In this document: one piece after another, positions 28,940 through 38,607 of the stretch
Layout of the letters: each line of letters starts with the position of its first letter
Position numbering within the stretch: the first letter of the stretch is position 1
NCBI GenBank assembly: GCA_030530845.1
Contig: JAUMUE010000005.1
Span: forward strand, 1 to 59,552
Length of the DNA: 59,552 bases
Direction of reading: 5' to 3'
Source: Limosilactobacillus sp.
GTDB taxonomy: Bacteria; Bacillota; Bacilli; Lactobacillales; Lactobacillaceae
Notes under the pieces: generated by a model
Databases searched by the model: none
What the model was told of the DNA's origin: nothing
What the model saw: only the letters and a program-made list of their open reading frames with translations
Program-made: the position numbers and the translations under genes

Positions 28940-29556
28940 TTTTCTGCGTCTCCTAACATTGAAAGATAGCGTGGCATTACCCGAGTGACACGTAAACGTT
29001 CGGTCCGGATAATATCCTTAATTTTTTCAACCGCGTGTGGCACTTCATCGTTTACAACAGCGTAATCGTAGTTTTGCATCATTTGGATTTCACCGAATGC
29101 CTTGTGAATCCGCTTGTTGATAACTTCCATACTGTCGGTACCACGAGTGATGAGCCGTTGCTTTAATTCGTCAAGGTCAGGTGGAGTCAAGAAGATGAAG
29201 ACACCATCAGGAACCTTGGAGCGAACTTGCATAGCACCGTTAACTTCGATTTCCAGGAAGACATCCTTCCCTGAATCTAATGTCTCATTAACATATTTTA
29301 AAGGTGTACCGTAATAGTTGTCAACATACTTTGCATATTCGAGCATTCCACCAGTTTGAATGTGGTGTTCGAATTCTTCTTTAGAAACAAAGTAGTAGTC
29401 CACCCCATTGACTTCGCCTGGTCGAGGCTTTCTAGTGGTCATTGAAACTGAATACTGAAAATCATTGCCATCTTGGTCGAAAATGGCCTTACGAACTGTA
29501 CCCTTACCTACACCGGAGGGACCTGAAAGAACAATTAACATTCCACGATTTGCCAT
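28936..29556 (-). CDS. gmk: guanylate kinase
   Basis: Gmk phosphorylates GMP to GDP. The 206-residue product has the P-loop [16 protein letters not shown] and the GMP-binding segment [19 protein letters not shown]. Two tandem ATG codons (29559, 29556) are possible, and I chose the second for better spacing to AGGAG. It is divergent from the SOS-box gene at 29723. Confidence 0.97.
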   Translation of the reverse strand: MANRGMLIVLSGPSGVGKGTVRKAIFDQDGNDFQYSVSMTTRKPRPGEVNGVDYYFVSKEEFEHHIQTGGMLEYAKYVDNYYGTPLKYVNETLDSGKDVFLEIEVNGAMQVRSKVPDGVFIFLTPPDLDELKQRLITRGTDSMEVINKRIHKAFGEIQMMQNYDYAVVNDEVPHAVEKIKDIIRTERLRVTRVMPRYLSMLGDAEK

Positions 29557-29659
29557 CATTAAACTCCTATCAAAATTTAAAACGTATTATTAATATAATG
29601 CATCAATCTGGGTACAAAATCAACTATTCATTAGAATCGAACGGGCAAAAAATTTATAC

Positions 29660-29688
29660 TTGATTTTCAGAACATTTGTTCGTATACT
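29660..29688 (+). promoter_or_regulatory. promoter of the SOS-box gene
   Basis: TTGATT (29660-29665), 17-base spacer, TATACT (29683-29688). One LexA-like box lies in the spacer and another just downstream. Confidence 0.75.
29670..29681 (+). promoter_or_regulatory. LexA (DinR) SOS box 1
   Basis: GAACATTTGTTC matches the Gram-positive SOS box GAAC-N4-GTTC exactly in both half-sites and is followed by G. It occupies the space between -35 and -10. Confidence 0.8.
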
Positions 29689-29697
29689 TAATTACAC

Positions 29698-29709
29698 AAA
29701 CAAATGTTC
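29698..29709 (+). promoter_or_regulatory. LexA (DinR) SOS box 2
   Basis: AAACAAATGTTC, followed by G, differs from GAAC-N4-GTTC by one base. It is centred 28 bases after box 1, near the expected transcription start. Confidence 0.65.
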
Positions 29710-29722
29710 GGAGGGCGAAACA

Positions 29723-30058
29723 ATGCAAGAATTAAGAGGACAATCATTATTAAAGGCCACACCTAAGTTTATCAATAAGATGATGGACCAACTCTTTACA
29801 GAGGACGTTCGCCCAGATCATCCCCGCGTTGACCTGCTCAACCCACAGCCAGTAGAGCAACGCAATTTATTTATCGCAATGGCCATCGCTAACCAATATA
29901 AGGTGACCATGCAAGTTACCCCTATCAATGGCAGTGGATATGCTGAAAATGTGAGTGGATACTTGCGCAAGATTAATGACGAGATTTTCAAGCTGACTAA
30001 TAATAACGTCAGTCACATCTTCCGATACAATCAGATTCGCTACATTGCACACATCTAA
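29723..30058 (+). CDS. small SOS-controlled protein, possibly YolD-like
   Basis: A 111-residue protein with GGAGGGCG ahead of the ATG. I do not recognise it with certainty. Its layout resembles the YolD-like family: an RG near the start, a central linker, then a C-terminal stretch VSGYLRKINDEIFKLTNNN ending IRYIAHI. That family is usually encoded beside SOS-induced Y-family polymerases. Here no polymerase gene is adjacent. The promoter carries two LexA-like boxes, so DNA-damage induction is the firmest statement about it. It is convergent with recN and shares a terminator with it. Confidence 0.85.
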   Translation: MQELRGQSLLKATPKFINKMMDQLFTEDVRPDHPRVDLLNPQPVEQRNLFIAMAIANQYKVTMQVTPINGSGYAENVSGYLRKINDEIFKLTNNNVSHIFRYNQIRYIAHI

Positions 30059-30063
30059 ATTAA

Positions 30064-30090
30064 AACGACCGATGATTATCATCGGTCGTT
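30064..30090. terminator. bidirectional terminator
   Basis: AACGACCGATGA and TCATCGGTCGTT form a perfect 12-bp stem with a 3-base loop, flanked by A- and T-rich tails. It serves both the SOS-box gene and recN. Confidence 0.9.
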
Positions 30091-30097
30091 ATTTAAT

Positions 30098-31774
30098 TTA
30101 GTCTTCGTTGTGGGCCATTTTCAGGAGTTCTTGCGCATGTTCGGTTGTCAGCTTGGTGATCTTTTCACCAGACAGCATCCGTGCAAGTTCGTTGACCCGT
30201 TCTTCTTCGCTCAGGGTTGTGACGGTCGTTGTTGTCCGGTCGTCATGAACACTCTTCTTGATCAGGAAGTGGTGTTGGGCAACAGCAGCGACTTGTGGCA
30301 AGTGGGTAATGCACATCACTTGTGAGTGTGCCGCAATCAGGCGGATCTTATCAGCAATCGCCTGTGCGACCCGTCCGCTGACCCCAGTATCCACTTCGTC
30401 AAAGATAATACTCGTGACACCTTCGTTCGCAGCAAAGATCGTCTTCAATGCCAGCATGACACGAGACAGTTCCCCACCAGAGGCAATCTTGGCCAGTGGT
30501 CCCATCGCTTCACCCGGGTTAGTACGAATGTAGAATTCCACATCGTCGATACCGGCAGCAGCGAAGTCTTGCTTAGCAAAGTGTACTTCAAACTCTGCCT
30601 TGTCCATGTAAAGCTCAGCCAATTGTTGGTGGACAAGCTTAGACAGTTGCCGGGCAGCCTTTTGCCGAGCGGCGCTGAGGTCTTCACCCACTGACTTAAG
30701 TTGTGCTTCCGCTGCCGTCAGACGTTCTTCAAGGTCCGAGCTTGAGTCAGCTGCCTTTTCCATTGAATCCAGTTCGGCCTTAATCTTGTCGTAGTATGCG
30801 AGCACTGCAGGCACAGAGTCACCGTACTTCCGTTCCAGGTCACCGATCAGCGTCAGACGTTGGTCGATTTGTGCCAGACGTCCGTCATCAAATTCCAGGA
30901 GGTCCAGTTGGGTACCAGCTTCATTAGCGACGTCCTGGAGAGCATAGTAGGCATCATTCAAGGACTTGCTGAGAGAGTCATACTCATCATCAAATTCTGC
31001 GATACCGTCGATAGCTTCCATGACTGAAGCAATTTGATCCAATACCGGAGCGTCACCCTCGTTAAAAGTCGTGACTGCTTGTTGGAGAGCGTTGCTAATC
31101 TGTTGGAAGTGTTCCAGGCGATCGCGTTCACTCGTCAGCTGGTCTTCTTCGTCGGCTTTTAATTGTGCCTCACCGATTTCATTGACCTGGTAGCGCAGCA
31201 TATCAAGCCGTTGCGCCCACTGTTGTTCGTTCGACTGCTTCTTTGTGACAGCCGACTTGAGTTCAGTGTAGTCACGGTACAATTCAGAATACTTAGCCAT
31301 CAGCGGTGCGACTTCCTTAGAAGCATACTGATCGAGCATTCCCAGGTGCTTTTCTGGTTGCATCAGGAGTTGATGCTCATTTTGACCTTGGATATCTACG
31401 AGGTAAGAACCAATCTGGCGAAGCATGGTCGCATTAACCAATGTTCCGTTGACACGGATGGTATTACGGCCGTTGCGGTGAATTTCCCGGCTGATAATCA
31501 AGTCATGGTCATCATGTTCGATTCCCAGTGAGTCCAACAATTGGCCTAATTCTGGATTGTCGTTTAAGACGAATTGTCCTTGCAGGCAGAGCTTATCTTC
31601 TCCCCGACGGATGAATTCTTGTGAACCACGGCCACCAGCGAGCAAGCCGACCGCATCAATAATGATCGACTTACCTGCACCGGTTTCCCCAGTCAGAACA
31701 GTCATCTGGTCAGAAAATTCCAAGCTTAGGTGCTTGATGATTGCCAAGTTATCAATTGTAAGTTCAGAAAGCAT
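30098..31774 (-). CDS. recN: DNA repair protein RecN
   Basis: RecN is an SMC-like ATPase acting early in double-strand break repair. The 558-residue protein begins MLSELTIDNLAIIKHLSLEF, has Walker A GETGAGKS near residue 32, central coiled coils, and a C-terminal ATPase half with LAKIASGGELSRVMLAL and IIFDEVDTGVSG. It lies 14 bases after argR, the conserved order. I see no SOS box directly ahead of it. Confidence 0.97.
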   Translation of the reverse strand: MLSELTIDNLAIIKHLSLEFSDQMTVLTGETGAGKSIIIDAVGLLAGGRGSQEFIRRGEDKLCLQGQFVLNDNPELGQLLDSLGIEHDDHDLIISREIHRNGRNTIRVNGTLVNATMLRQIGSYLVDIQGQNEHQLLMQPEKHLGMLDQYASKEVAPLMAKYSELYRDYTELKSAVTKKQSNEQQWAQRLDMLRYQVNEIGEAQLKADEEDQLTSERDRLEHFQQISNALQQAVTTFNEGDAPVLDQIASVMEAIDGIAEFDDEYDSLSKSLNDAYYALQDVANEAGTQLDLLEFDDGRLAQIDQRLTLIGDLERKYGDSVPAVLAYYDKIKAELDSMEKAADSSSDLEERLTAAEAQLKSVGEDLSAARQKAARQLSKLVHQQLAELYMDKAEFEVHFAKQDFAAAGIDDVEFYIRTNPGEAMGPLAKIASGGELSRVMLALKTIFAANEGVTSIIFDEVDTGVSGRVAQAIADKIRLIAAHSQVMCITHLPQVAAVAQHHFLIKKSVHDDRTTTTVTTLSEEERVNELARMLSGEKITKLTTEHAQELLKMAHNED

Positions 31775-31788
31775 GGCATAAACCCCTT

Positions 31789-32241
31789 TTATTCAGCGAT
31801 TTCACTAAAGTACTGTTCGAGCTCTTTAGCACTTTTGGCAGAGTCACAAACCACTAAAACGTTGCTGTCATCACCGATTGTTGTGAAAATACGTTCATCT
31901 TCGAGTTGTCGCAACAGGTTAGCCACCACTGGGCCGTTACCGGGACGAACATCAATCGCAATAAAGCGGTCAGACAGTTTCAATTCCAAGAGGCAGTGAT
32001 GGAGTGCCTTCGCAAGTTCTTCTGCTTGATTCTTTTCACGGCTAGCTGGCATCGCATAACGGTAGCCACCTTCGTCATCAGGGACCTTAATCAACTGCAT
32101 ATCGTTGATGTCGCGTGAGATAGTGGCTTGCGTAACTGCCAGGCCTGCTTCATTGAGCTTTGCGACCAAGTCTTCTTGGCGGTCAATGCTGTAGGTAGTA
32201 ATAATTTCGTGAATTTTTCTTTGGCGATCTGCTTTTCTCAT
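31789..32241 (-). CDS. argR: arginine repressor ArgR/AhrC-type regulator
   Basis: A transcriptional regulator of arginine synthesis and catabolism. It has 150 residues. The N-terminal winged helix (RQEDLVAKLNEAGLAVTQATISRDI, with the SR pair in the recognition helix) is followed by the C-terminal hexamerisation/arginine-binding domain with RPGNGPVVANLL and FTTIGDDSNVLVV. The usual GTIAGDDT is altered to FTTIGDDS. It lies between tlyA and recN, as in many Firmicutes. Confidence 0.94.
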   Translation of the reverse strand: MRKADRQRKIHEIITTYSIDRQEDLVAKLNEAGLAVTQATISRDINDMQLIKVPDDEGGYRYAMPASREKNQAEELAKALHHCLLELKLSDRFIAIDVRPGNGPVVANLLRQLEDERIFTTIGDDSNVLVVCDSAKSAKELEQYFSEIAE

Positions 32242-32253
32242 AAAACAATCCCC

Positions 32254-33069
32254 CTAACGATCTAATTCTTGGTCAGCGTTGGCGATTACTTGATCGATAT
32301 CAACGCCTGGTGACATTATTCCTTCCTTATCACTCAAGCGCAGGTGAACGAGAAATTCCATGTTTCCTTGTCCACCCTTGATTGGTGAAAAATCGAGGTC
32401 GAGAATATCAAAATGGTCTTCACGCGCAAACTCGAGAACTTCTTCCAAGACTTGCTTGTGAACCTTATGATCCTTAATGATCCCGTTCTTGCCGACGTGT
32501 TCCTTGCCCGCTTCAAATTGTGGCTTGATCAGGGCAACGACATCCCCGCCTGCCTTCAAGATTCCTGCCAGTGGCGGCAAGATCAAGCGCAGTGAGATGA
32601 AAGACACGTCAATGGAGGCAAATTCTGGTTGGCCAGAGGTGAAGTCTTCCAGCTTACTGTAACGGAAGTTGGTTTGTTCCATCACAACCACCCGAGGATC
32701 TTCACGTAATTGCCAAACGAGTTGGTTGGTACCGACATCGAGTGCGTAGGAGAGCTTGGCCCCATTTTGCAACATCACATCAGTAAAGCCACCAGTTGAT
32801 GAGCCAATATCGAGTACGGTCTTGTCCTTGACGCTGATATTGAATACCTTCAGCGCCTTGGCCAGCTTCAACCCACCACGGCTCACGTATGGCATCTTGT
32901 GGCCCTTCATATGGAGCGTCGTTGTAACCGGAATCTTTTGGCCCGGCTTATCGAGGCGTTCATTATTTTTACCAAGAATTTCACCAGCCATAACGGACCG
33001 CTTGGCTTGTTCACGCGAGTCAAAGAGCCCTTGCTTGACTAGTAAAATATCAACACGTTCTTTTTCCAT
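32254..33069 (-). CDS. TlyA family rRNA 2'-O-methyltransferase
   Basis: A 271-residue protein of the TlyA (YqxC) family, often called hemolysin A but best known as an rRNA ribose methyltransferase. It has an S4 RNA-binding domain (about 1-62, RVDILLVKQGLFDSREQAK) and an FtsJ-type methyltransferase domain with the SAM motif VLDIGSSTGGFTDVMLQ. Catalytic-type Lys and Asp residues are visible in ALIKPQFEAG and SIDVSFISL. It follows ispA. Confidence 0.93.
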   Translation of the reverse strand: MEKERVDILLVKQGLFDSREQAKRSVMAGEILGKNNERLDKPGQKIPVTTTLHMKGHKMPYVSRGGLKLAKALKVFNISVKDKTVLDIGSSTGGFTDVMLQNGAKLSYALDVGTNQLVWQLREDPRVVVMEQTNFRYSKLEDFTSGQPEFASIDVSFISLRLILPPLAGILKAGGDVVALIKPQFEAGKEHVGKNGIIKDHKVHKQVLEEVLEFAREDHFDILDLDFSPIKGGQGNMEFLVHLRLSDKEGIMSPGVDIDQVIANADQELDR

Positions 33070-33080
33070 AAAATTGTTCC

Positions 33081-33956
33081 TTATAATTTAAAATACGCTA
33101 AAAAGTCATCGAATGCATCAAATGATTGTCCAGTAATTTCTGCCAATTGGCTTTGTGACGTCTTGGCAGCATCCAGCGCCTGATGCAATTCTGCCTTGGC
33201 ACCTTCAACACCGAGTAATCCAGGGTAAGTATTCTTTTCTTCGCCAGCATCCTTGCCGACCTTCTTCCCCATCTCCTCGGCAGTCGAGAGGACGTCCATC
33301 AAATCATCATAGATCTGGAAGGCCAGACCATATGCGTCACCGAATTGGGTCAGCAGGTCCTTCACCTCTGCCGGTTGCTTGGTAATGATACCACCGGCCA
33401 GCAATGCATAGTGGAGAAGTGCACCGGTCTTTTGGCGGTGGAGGTAGCGGAGTGCGTCCAGGCTGAGCTTTTGGCCCTCACCCTCGATATCTCGCGCTTG
33501 GCCTGCCACCATCCCCGCCGGACCAGCAGCCTTAGCGAGTTCCAGTGCCAAGTCGGCCTTCACGTCAGCAGGCAGCCCATTACCCGTCACCCACTGAAAG
33601 GCCAAGGTCAACAGGCCATCCCCGGCCAAGGTCGCCATCCCCGCACCGAACTTTCGGTGGTTGGTTGGCTCACCACGACGCAGATCGTCATTGTCCATCG
33701 CAGGCAGATCATCATGGATCAGCGAGTACGTGTGGAGCAATTCCAGCGCACAGGAGGCCCGAATGACGTCATCACTAAGCTCACCGCCGAGCAGTTCCAC
33801 CGTCGCCAGTGTCAGTGTTGGTCGCAGACGCTTACCTCCCGCCAGAGTAGAATATTCCATCGATTGCGCCAATGTCTCCTGATCCACGTCTTTACCTAAG
33901 TGAGTAGCCAGGTAGGATTCAACAACCGACTTTAATTTTTCCAGGGAATCTGTCAT
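33081..33956 (-). CDS. ispA: farnesyl/geranyl diphosphate synthase
   Basis: A short-chain prenyl diphosphate synthase feeding undecaprenyl-phosphate and quinone synthesis. It has 291 residues from the ATG at 33956 (MTDSLEKLKSV). The first aspartate-rich motif is in SLIHDDLPAMDNDDLRRG and the second in FQIYDDLMDV. The frame is open 21 codons further upstream, overlapping xseB. The AGGGG site at the xseB stop supports the shorter start. Product chain length cannot be decided by eye. Confidence 0.93.
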   Translation of the reverse strand: MTDSLEKLKSVVESYLATHLGKDVDQETLAQSMEYSTLAGGKRLRPTLTLATVELLGGELSDDVIRASCALELLHTYSLIHDDLPAMDNDDLRRGEPTNHRKFGAGMATLAGDGLLTLAFQWVTGNGLPADVKADLALELAKAAGPAGMVAGQARDIEGEGQKLSLDALRYLHRQKTGALLHYALLAGGIITKQPAEVKDLLTQFGDAYGLAFQIYDDLMDVLSTAEEMGKKVGKDAGEEKNTYPGLLGVEGAKAELHQALDAAKTSQSQLAEITGQSFDAFDDFLAYFKL

Positions 33957-33966
33957 CACGTAACCC

Positions 33967-34200
33967 CTAAATTTCGCGGTCCTTAACTTCGTAGACCTTT
34001 TCTTCACCATTTTCGTCAATGATGTGGCCGAGCGTCTTTTCCGCAGTGGTCAGTTTCTTTTGCAATTCCTTGGCGAGGTTGGTACCTTCCTTGAATTGTG
34101 AAATGGCTTCTTCTAAAGGCACGTTACCTTGTTCGAGGTGGTCAACAATCGTTTGGAGCTTAGCTAATTGTTCTTCAAAAGTAGGTTCGTTAGTTGCCAT
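33967..34200 (-). CDS. xseB: exodeoxyribonuclease VII small subunit
   Basis: XseB, 77 residues, is the small coiled subunit that surrounds XseA in exonuclease VII. It contains the family helix FEEQLAKLQTIVDHLEQGNVPLEEAISQFKEG in two consecutive segments. It starts 3 bases after xseA. Confidence 0.95.
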   Translation of the reverse strand: MATNEPTFEEQLAKLQTIVDHLEQGNVPLEEAISQFKEGTNLAKELQKKLTTAEKTLGHIIDENGEEKVYEVKDREI

Positions 34201-34203
34201 AAT

Positions 34204-35538
34204 TTATTTCTCCTTAATATCTGTAATCTTAACTGTCACGTCACCGTCAGCGAAGTGCAGGATCATTTCTTCGTCTTTAGCAAGTTGGGCTGCCTTGTTT
34301 ACAACCTTACCGTCTTTGGTTACGTATGTGTATCCGCGGTCCATGATCTTGAGTGGATCGAGTGAATTCAGCTGTTTGACCAACGCCTCAACTTCTTGCT
34401 TACGCTTATCAGAACTGGTAGAAGCGATCCGCTTGAGTCGAAGGTCGAGTTGGTTGACTGCCTCCCGCCCCTGTTCGATCTGCCGTTGTGGCGTGTAGGC
34501 GAGCAGCTTGTTATTTAGTTGCGTCAGTTGGTTTTGGGCCTGTACGAAGCGGTTTTGTTCCACTTGCTTCAGGCGGTCGAATAACTGACTGACGTGCTGG
34601 GTCTGCGTTTCATACAGTCGCTGTGGTTGCTGGAAAATGTAACTGTCCAGGCACCGATCCAGTTGCTTTTTTTGCAATTGGATCAAATTGCGGGTGTTGA
34701 TGTAAATTCGGTTGCCGAGTTCACGAATCAACAAAAGCGTATCATCGTAAGTCCGCGGTGTAACAGCCGCAGCCGCATATGATGGTGTCCCTTCAGAGAG
34801 GTCGGCTACATAATCGGTCAGCGACATATCGACCTGGTGACCAATTGCCGTAATCACCGGCAAGTTACATTCGGAAACCGCCCGGATAACCTTTTCGTCG
34901 TTCCATGTCCAGAGGTCGTCAATTGAACCACCACCACGGGCAACGATCAGGACGTCAAGATTACCAATTTCTTCCGCCCGCTTGATTTGCCGTGCAATGT
35001 CTGCTGGACCGTTTTCACCTTGAACTGTTGCCGGGAACAAAACGACCTGTGCAATTGGGTTACGTTGGTGAATCCCCTTTAAGATATCCCGGATAACCGC
35101 ACCACTCTTACTGGTTACGACACCAATTCGCTTGGGGTATTCGGGGATCTTTTTCTTTTCAAAGTCAAAAATCCCCTCTTCTTGGAGCTTCTTCTTGAGT
35201 TGTTGCAAGGCCAACAAACGTGCACCGTATCCATCTGGTTCCATTGTGTCGACCATCAGTTGAACGCGAGCAGTAGGTTTGTATACTTGCACACGACCCT
35301 TGATCAGCACCTTGTTACCGTCTTCTGGTTCAAAATTAAGCTGCTTGACCTTTCCAGCAAACAGGACACATGGAAAAGTCGAATCGTCGTCCTTAATGCC
35401 GAAGTACTTGTGCGTGGAACGCTTGTTGTAACCGGTGATTTCACCAGTCACGAACACCGTCTGCATATATGGATCGACATTGAATTTACGGTTAACGTAA
35501 TTGGTTAATTGCGATACAGATAAATACTTCTTATCCAT
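34204..35538 (-). CDS. xseA: exodeoxyribonuclease VII large subunit
   Basis: XseA is the catalytic subunit of exonuclease VII, which degrades single-stranded DNA. The 444-residue product starts with an OB fold ([15 protein letters not shown]), then the nuclease domain with [25 protein letters not shown] and [16 protein letters not shown], and a long C-terminal coiled coil. It overlaps folD by 8 bases. Confidence 0.97.
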   Translation of the reverse strand: MDKKYLSVSQLTNYVNRKFNVDPYMQTVFVTGEITGYNKRSTHKYFGIKDDDSTFPCVLFAGKVKQLNFEPEDGNKVLIKGRVQVYKPTARVQLMVDTMEPDGYGARLLALQQLKKKLQEEGIFDFEKKKIPEYPKRIGVVTSKSGAVIRDILKGIHQRNPIAQVVLFPATVQGENGPADIARQIKRAEEIGNLDVLIVARGGGSIDDLWTWNDEKVIRAVSECNLPVITAIGHQVDMSLTDYVADLSEGTPSYAAAAVTPRTYDDTLLLIRELGNRIYINTRNLIQLQKKQLDRCLDSYIFQQPQRLYETQTQHVSQLFDRLKQVEQNRFVQAQNQLTQLNNKLLAYTPQRQIEQGREAVNQLDLRLKRIASTSSDKRKQEVEALVKQLNSLDPLKIMDRGYTYVTKDGKVVNKAAQLAKDEEMILHFADGDVTVKITDIKEK

Positions 35539-36388
35539 TGCGTCTCCATTCTGCCAGGTCGACAGTTTGTGCGATCAGGCTGGCAATTGTCATTGGGCCC
35601 ACACCACCAGGAACGGGCGTGATCATCCCCGCAATCGGTTCAACAGCATCAAAGTCAACGTCACCGGTCAGCTTGCCGTTTTCCATCCGGTTGATACCAA
35701 CATCGATCACGACAGCGCCCTTCTTGACGTCATCGGCACCGATCATCTTGGCCTTACCGGTTGCGACGATCAAAATATCGGCCTTCTTGGTCAATTCACT
35801 TAGGTTCTTGGTACGACTCCCTGCCAGTGTCACCGTTGCATTGGCATTATTCAAAAGTGCCAGCATTGGACGGCCGACCAGGATACTGCGGCCGATAACG
35901 ACCACGTTAGCCCCTTCTAATTCGACGTCGTATTCATCAAACATCCGCATGATTCCCCGTGGTGTGCAGGCAACTGGGTAGTGTGATGGTTGGTTGGCGT
36001 AGAGCTTACCAAGGTTGGTTGGGTGGAGTCCGTCCACGTCTTTGTCTGGGCGGATGGCGTTGGTGATTGCGATGCCATCCAGGTGATCAGGCAGCGGTTC
36101 TTGGACAATGATCGCGTCGATTTCGTCGTCTTCGTTCAAATTCTTGATTGTGTCTAGCACCGTCTCCTGATTCACGTCGCTTGGGAAGCGGTAAAGGTCA
36201 GACTTCAGCCCAATCTTTTCCGCGAGCTTGTGCTTATTGCGGGTGTAAATCTGACTTGCAGGGTCATCGCCGACTAAGATTAACGCGATACCGGGCTTGA
36301 TACCCTTGGCGATCAGCTTGTCGACTCTGAGCTTGGTTTGCTCATTGACCTTATTGCGTAACTTTTTACCATCGATTAAAATTGCCAT
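35531..36388 (-). CDS. folD: methylenetetrahydrofolate dehydrogenase / methenyltetrahydrofolate cyclohydrolase
   Basis: FolD interconverts 5,10-methylene- and 10-formyltetrahydrofolate with NADP, supplying formyl groups for purines and for Fmt. The 285-residue protein has the typical QEPLPDHL and [10 protein letters not shown] segments, [10 protein letters not shown], the Rossmann motif [13 protein letters not shown] and a [11 protein letters not shown] tail. It is preceded by the nusB terminator. Confidence 0.96.
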   Translation of the reverse strand: MAILIDGKKLRNKVNEQTKLRVDKLIAKGIKPGIALILVGDDPASQIYTRNKHKLAEKIGLKSDLYRFPSDVNQETVLDTIKNLNEDDEIDAIIVQEPLPDHLDGIAITNAIRPDKDVDGLHPTNLGKLYANQPSHYPVACTPRGIMRMFDEYDVELEGANVVVIGRSILVGRPMLALLNNANATVTLAGSRTKNLSELTKKADILIVATGKAKMIGADDVKKGAVVIDVGINRMENGKLTGDVDFDAVEPIAGMITPVPGGVGPMTIASLIAQTVDLAEWRRNG

Positions 36389-36426
36389 TACGTTTCCTCC
36401 TCAGATTGCGCCCCATTATTTGCCAT

Positions 36427-36465
36427 AAAAGGGCTCAAAGAACGGACTCCCGCTCTATGAACCCT
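36427..36465 (-). terminator. terminator after nusB
   Basis: On the minus strand a long stem AGGGTTCA...TTGAGCCCT encloses an inner stem AGAGCGG/CCGTTCT, followed by four T, about 40 bases past nusB and before folD. The short T-run suggests partial termination. Confidence 0.65.
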
Positions 36466-36504
36466 ATCAGTGGCAGACACGAAATGTAGCCGTGTGCCCG
36501 CCGA

Positions 36505-36915
36505 TTACAGATTATTTTCTTGTTCGAACTTACCAAGTGCACCGTTGATAAACTTACGGGATTGGTCATTACTGAATGTCTTGGTCAATTCGAGTGCTTC
36601 GTTGATTGCGACTACTGCTGGTACTTCATCAACGTATTGCATTTCGTATAATGCCAAACGCAAAATCGTCAAGTCAGCCTTAGCGAGACGGTTGATGGTC
36701 CAGCCAGAAGCCAAAAGTGAAGTGATCTGTGCATCCAATTCATCTTGGTGCTCCACCACGCCATTAACGACTTGCTTGACATATGCAGGCATGTCAGCGT
36801 CATCGTGTCCGGGAATTGATTGGTAAATTTCTAAAAGATCAGCTTCAGTGTTGTTTTGTAAGGCAAAGAGAACTTGGAAGGCCTCTTCACGAATGGCGTG
36901 ACGAGTAGAACTCAT
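36505..36915 (-). CDS. nusB: transcription antitermination factor NusB
   Basis: NusB binds boxA RNA with S10 in rRNA antitermination. The 136-residue all-helical protein starts MSSTRHAIREEAFQVLFAL and ends with AINEALELTKTF and FINGALGKF, all typical. It lies 2 bases after yqhY, the standard pairing. Confidence 0.96.
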   Translation of the reverse strand: MSSTRHAIREEAFQVLFALQNNTEADLLEIYQSIPGHDDADMPAYVKQVVNGVVEHQDELDAQITSLLASGWTINRLAKADLTILRLALYEMQYVDEVPAVVAINEALELTKTFSNDQSRKFINGALGKFEQENNL

Positions 36916-36917
36916 GC

Positions 36918-37355
36918 TTAATCTTTACCTCCATCATTTTGTGTATCGTCGCCGAATAAATTGTCGGGGTCAAATTGTTGTTCTTCTGGTAAGGCAACAA
37001 CACCCTTCACGTGAACATTGACTTCAGCGACTTCTAAGTTAGTCATCAATGTTACTTGTTGCTTGATGCGCTTTTGGATCTTTGCGGCCACCTTAGGCAC
37101 AGAGACACCGTATTCTACGTAAACATCAACGTCAATAACCAGGTCGTTGTCAGCGTTAACCAACTTAACCCCGCGACGGTGATCGGAACGGCCTAATAAT
37201 TCACTCACACTGTTGGCGAATGAGCCGTACATCTTGGATACGCCATCAACTTCGCTCGCAGCGTAACCAGCAATAATTTCTAATACCCGAGGTGAAATTT
37301 GAATCGTGCCTTGGGTTTGATCATTATCTAAAATAATCTTTGAGTCTTCAGCCAT
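36918..37355 (-). CDS. yqhY: Asp23/Gls24 family protein YqhY
   Basis: A 145-residue second paralogue of the DUF322/Asp23 family, normally encoded before nusB. The core reads ISPRVLEIIAGYAASEVDGV, with DVDVYVEYGVSVPKVAAKIQ and an acidic tail. In Bacillus YqhY is linked to control of acetyl-CoA carboxylase activity; here the role is inferred from family only. A TATACT -10 candidate lies upstream but without a good -35. Confidence 0.92.
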   Translation of the reverse strand: MAEDSKIILDNDQTQGTIQISPRVLEIIAGYAASEVDGVSKMYGSFANSVSELLGRSDHRRGVKLVNADNDLVIDVDVYVEYGVSVPKVAAKIQKRIKQQVTLMTNLEVAEVNVHVKGVVALPEEQQFDPDNLFGDDTQNDGGKD

Positions 37356-37455
37356 TTGTAACCCTCCATCAGCTATTACCAGGTTAATAATTTCTCCGTG
37401 ATGACATCTGCCACCTAGTATACTCTATCTATTTTGCACTATCTGGAGACAAAAA

Positions 37456-38535
37456 TCAACGGGTGACGGGAAGCGATTGGCTCGGTTTTCCCGTCAGTAC
37501 GCGTGGCCCGTTGTGTGTAACAATTACATCTTGTTCGATCCGTACACCACCGAGTCCTTCGATGTAAATTCCTGGTTCGACAGTAATTACTTCATTATTA
37601 ACGAATTTCAAATCAGCAGAATCTGAGCCATAGCGAGCTGGCAATTCGTGGACATCCAAACCGATCCCGTGACCCATACCGTGGTTGAAGTTCTCACCAT
37701 ACCCGCGTTCAGCGATGTAGTCACGTCCAGCGTGATCCATCACGTCGCCGGTTTGTCCGACCTTGATTTTGTCAATCACACGGTTCATGGCAGTCTCGAC
37801 GATCTCGTATATTTCCTTCAAACGATCATCGACTTCACCGACCGCAAACGTCCGCGTCATATCAGCAGTGTAGCCATCAACGTAGTAACCGAAGTCGAGA
37901 GTAACGATATCGCCGTCCTCAATCACCTTGTCACTGGCCGTAGCGTGTGGCTTAGCGGAATTCTCTCCACTTGCGACGATGGTTGGGAAAGACTCACCTG
38001 ACGCACCGTGTTGCTTCATCCAGAAGTCGAGGCGGTTAGCCAATTCACGCTCCGTCATCCCGGCGTGGACCTCGTTGAAAGCAAATTGGTAGCCCTCGTC
38101 ATGGAGCTTGGCAGCCCGCTCGAGTTTGGCGATTTCGGTGCTATCCTTGATCATGCGCATCTTTTCGATCAGGTTAGTAAATGGCACAATCGCAGCTTCC
38201 ATCAATTCGTCGAGAAGATCGAACAGGCGGTATGAAATTGTGTCTTCATAACCTAAAACCGTGATTTTTGAAACCAGGCAGATCTTGTTAAGGTCGCCGT
38301 AGTAGTCTTGACTGATAGTCGCAACGACTTCATCACTGTCGAATTCTTCCAGAGCTAATTGGTAGCGTGCGTCAGTGATGATAATTGCCCGATCCTTAGT
38401 CACAAGCAGGCATCCATCACCTTCCATCAGGTCAAACCCGGTGAGGTAGAAGATGTTCTTTTGATTGGTGACCAAAAAAGCATCAATTGCCAACTTATCG
38501 AATTGTTTTTGTAAGCGCGAAATACGACTTGCCAT
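37456..38535 (-). CDS. pepP: Xaa-Pro aminopeptidase-type M24 peptidase
   Basis: A cytoplasmic metallopeptidase that removes N-terminal residues preceding proline. The 359-residue protein has an N-terminal creatinase-like domain and the pita-bread M24 domain. Metal ligands are visible in TLDFGYYVDGYTADMTRTF (two Asp), GHGIGLDVHE (His), VEPGIYIEG (Glu) and GGVRIEQDVIV (Glu). It could instead act as prolidase (PepQ); the family split is not clear by eye. Confidence 0.92.
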   Translation of the reverse strand: MASRISRLQKQFDKLAIDAFLVTNQKNIFYLTGFDLMEGDGCLLVTKDRAIIITDARYQLALEEFDSDEVVATISQDYYGDLNKICLVSKITVLGYEDTISYRLFDLLDELMEAAIVPFTNLIEKMRMIKDSTEIAKLERAAKLHDEGYQFAFNEVHAGMTERELANRLDFWMKQHGASGESFPTIVASGENSAKPHATASDKVIEDGDIVTLDFGYYVDGYTADMTRTFAVGEVDDRLKEIYEIVETAMNRVIDKIKVGQTGDVMDHAGRDYIAERGYGENFNHGMGHGIGLDVHELPARYGSDSADLKFVNNEVITVEPGIYIEGLGGVRIEQDVIVTHNGPRVLTGKPSQSLPVTR

Positions 38536-38561
38536 CTAAACCATCCTTTCGAAGAGAAAAT

Positions 38562-38596
38562 AAAAAAGGCCGGAGAAAACAGTGTTTCTCACGACC
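38562..38596 (-). terminator. terminator after rpmA
   Basis: On the minus strand GGTCG-T-GAGAAA pairs with TTTCTC-CGGCC, followed by six T. Confidence 0.8.
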
Positions 38597-38607
38597 CTTC
38601 TCATGCT

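Noticed and set aside
29560-29650. Promoter for gmk-rpoZ
   Set aside because: AT-rich elements such as TATATT occur on the minus strand, but no -35/-10 pair with good spacing stands out, so I did not list one.
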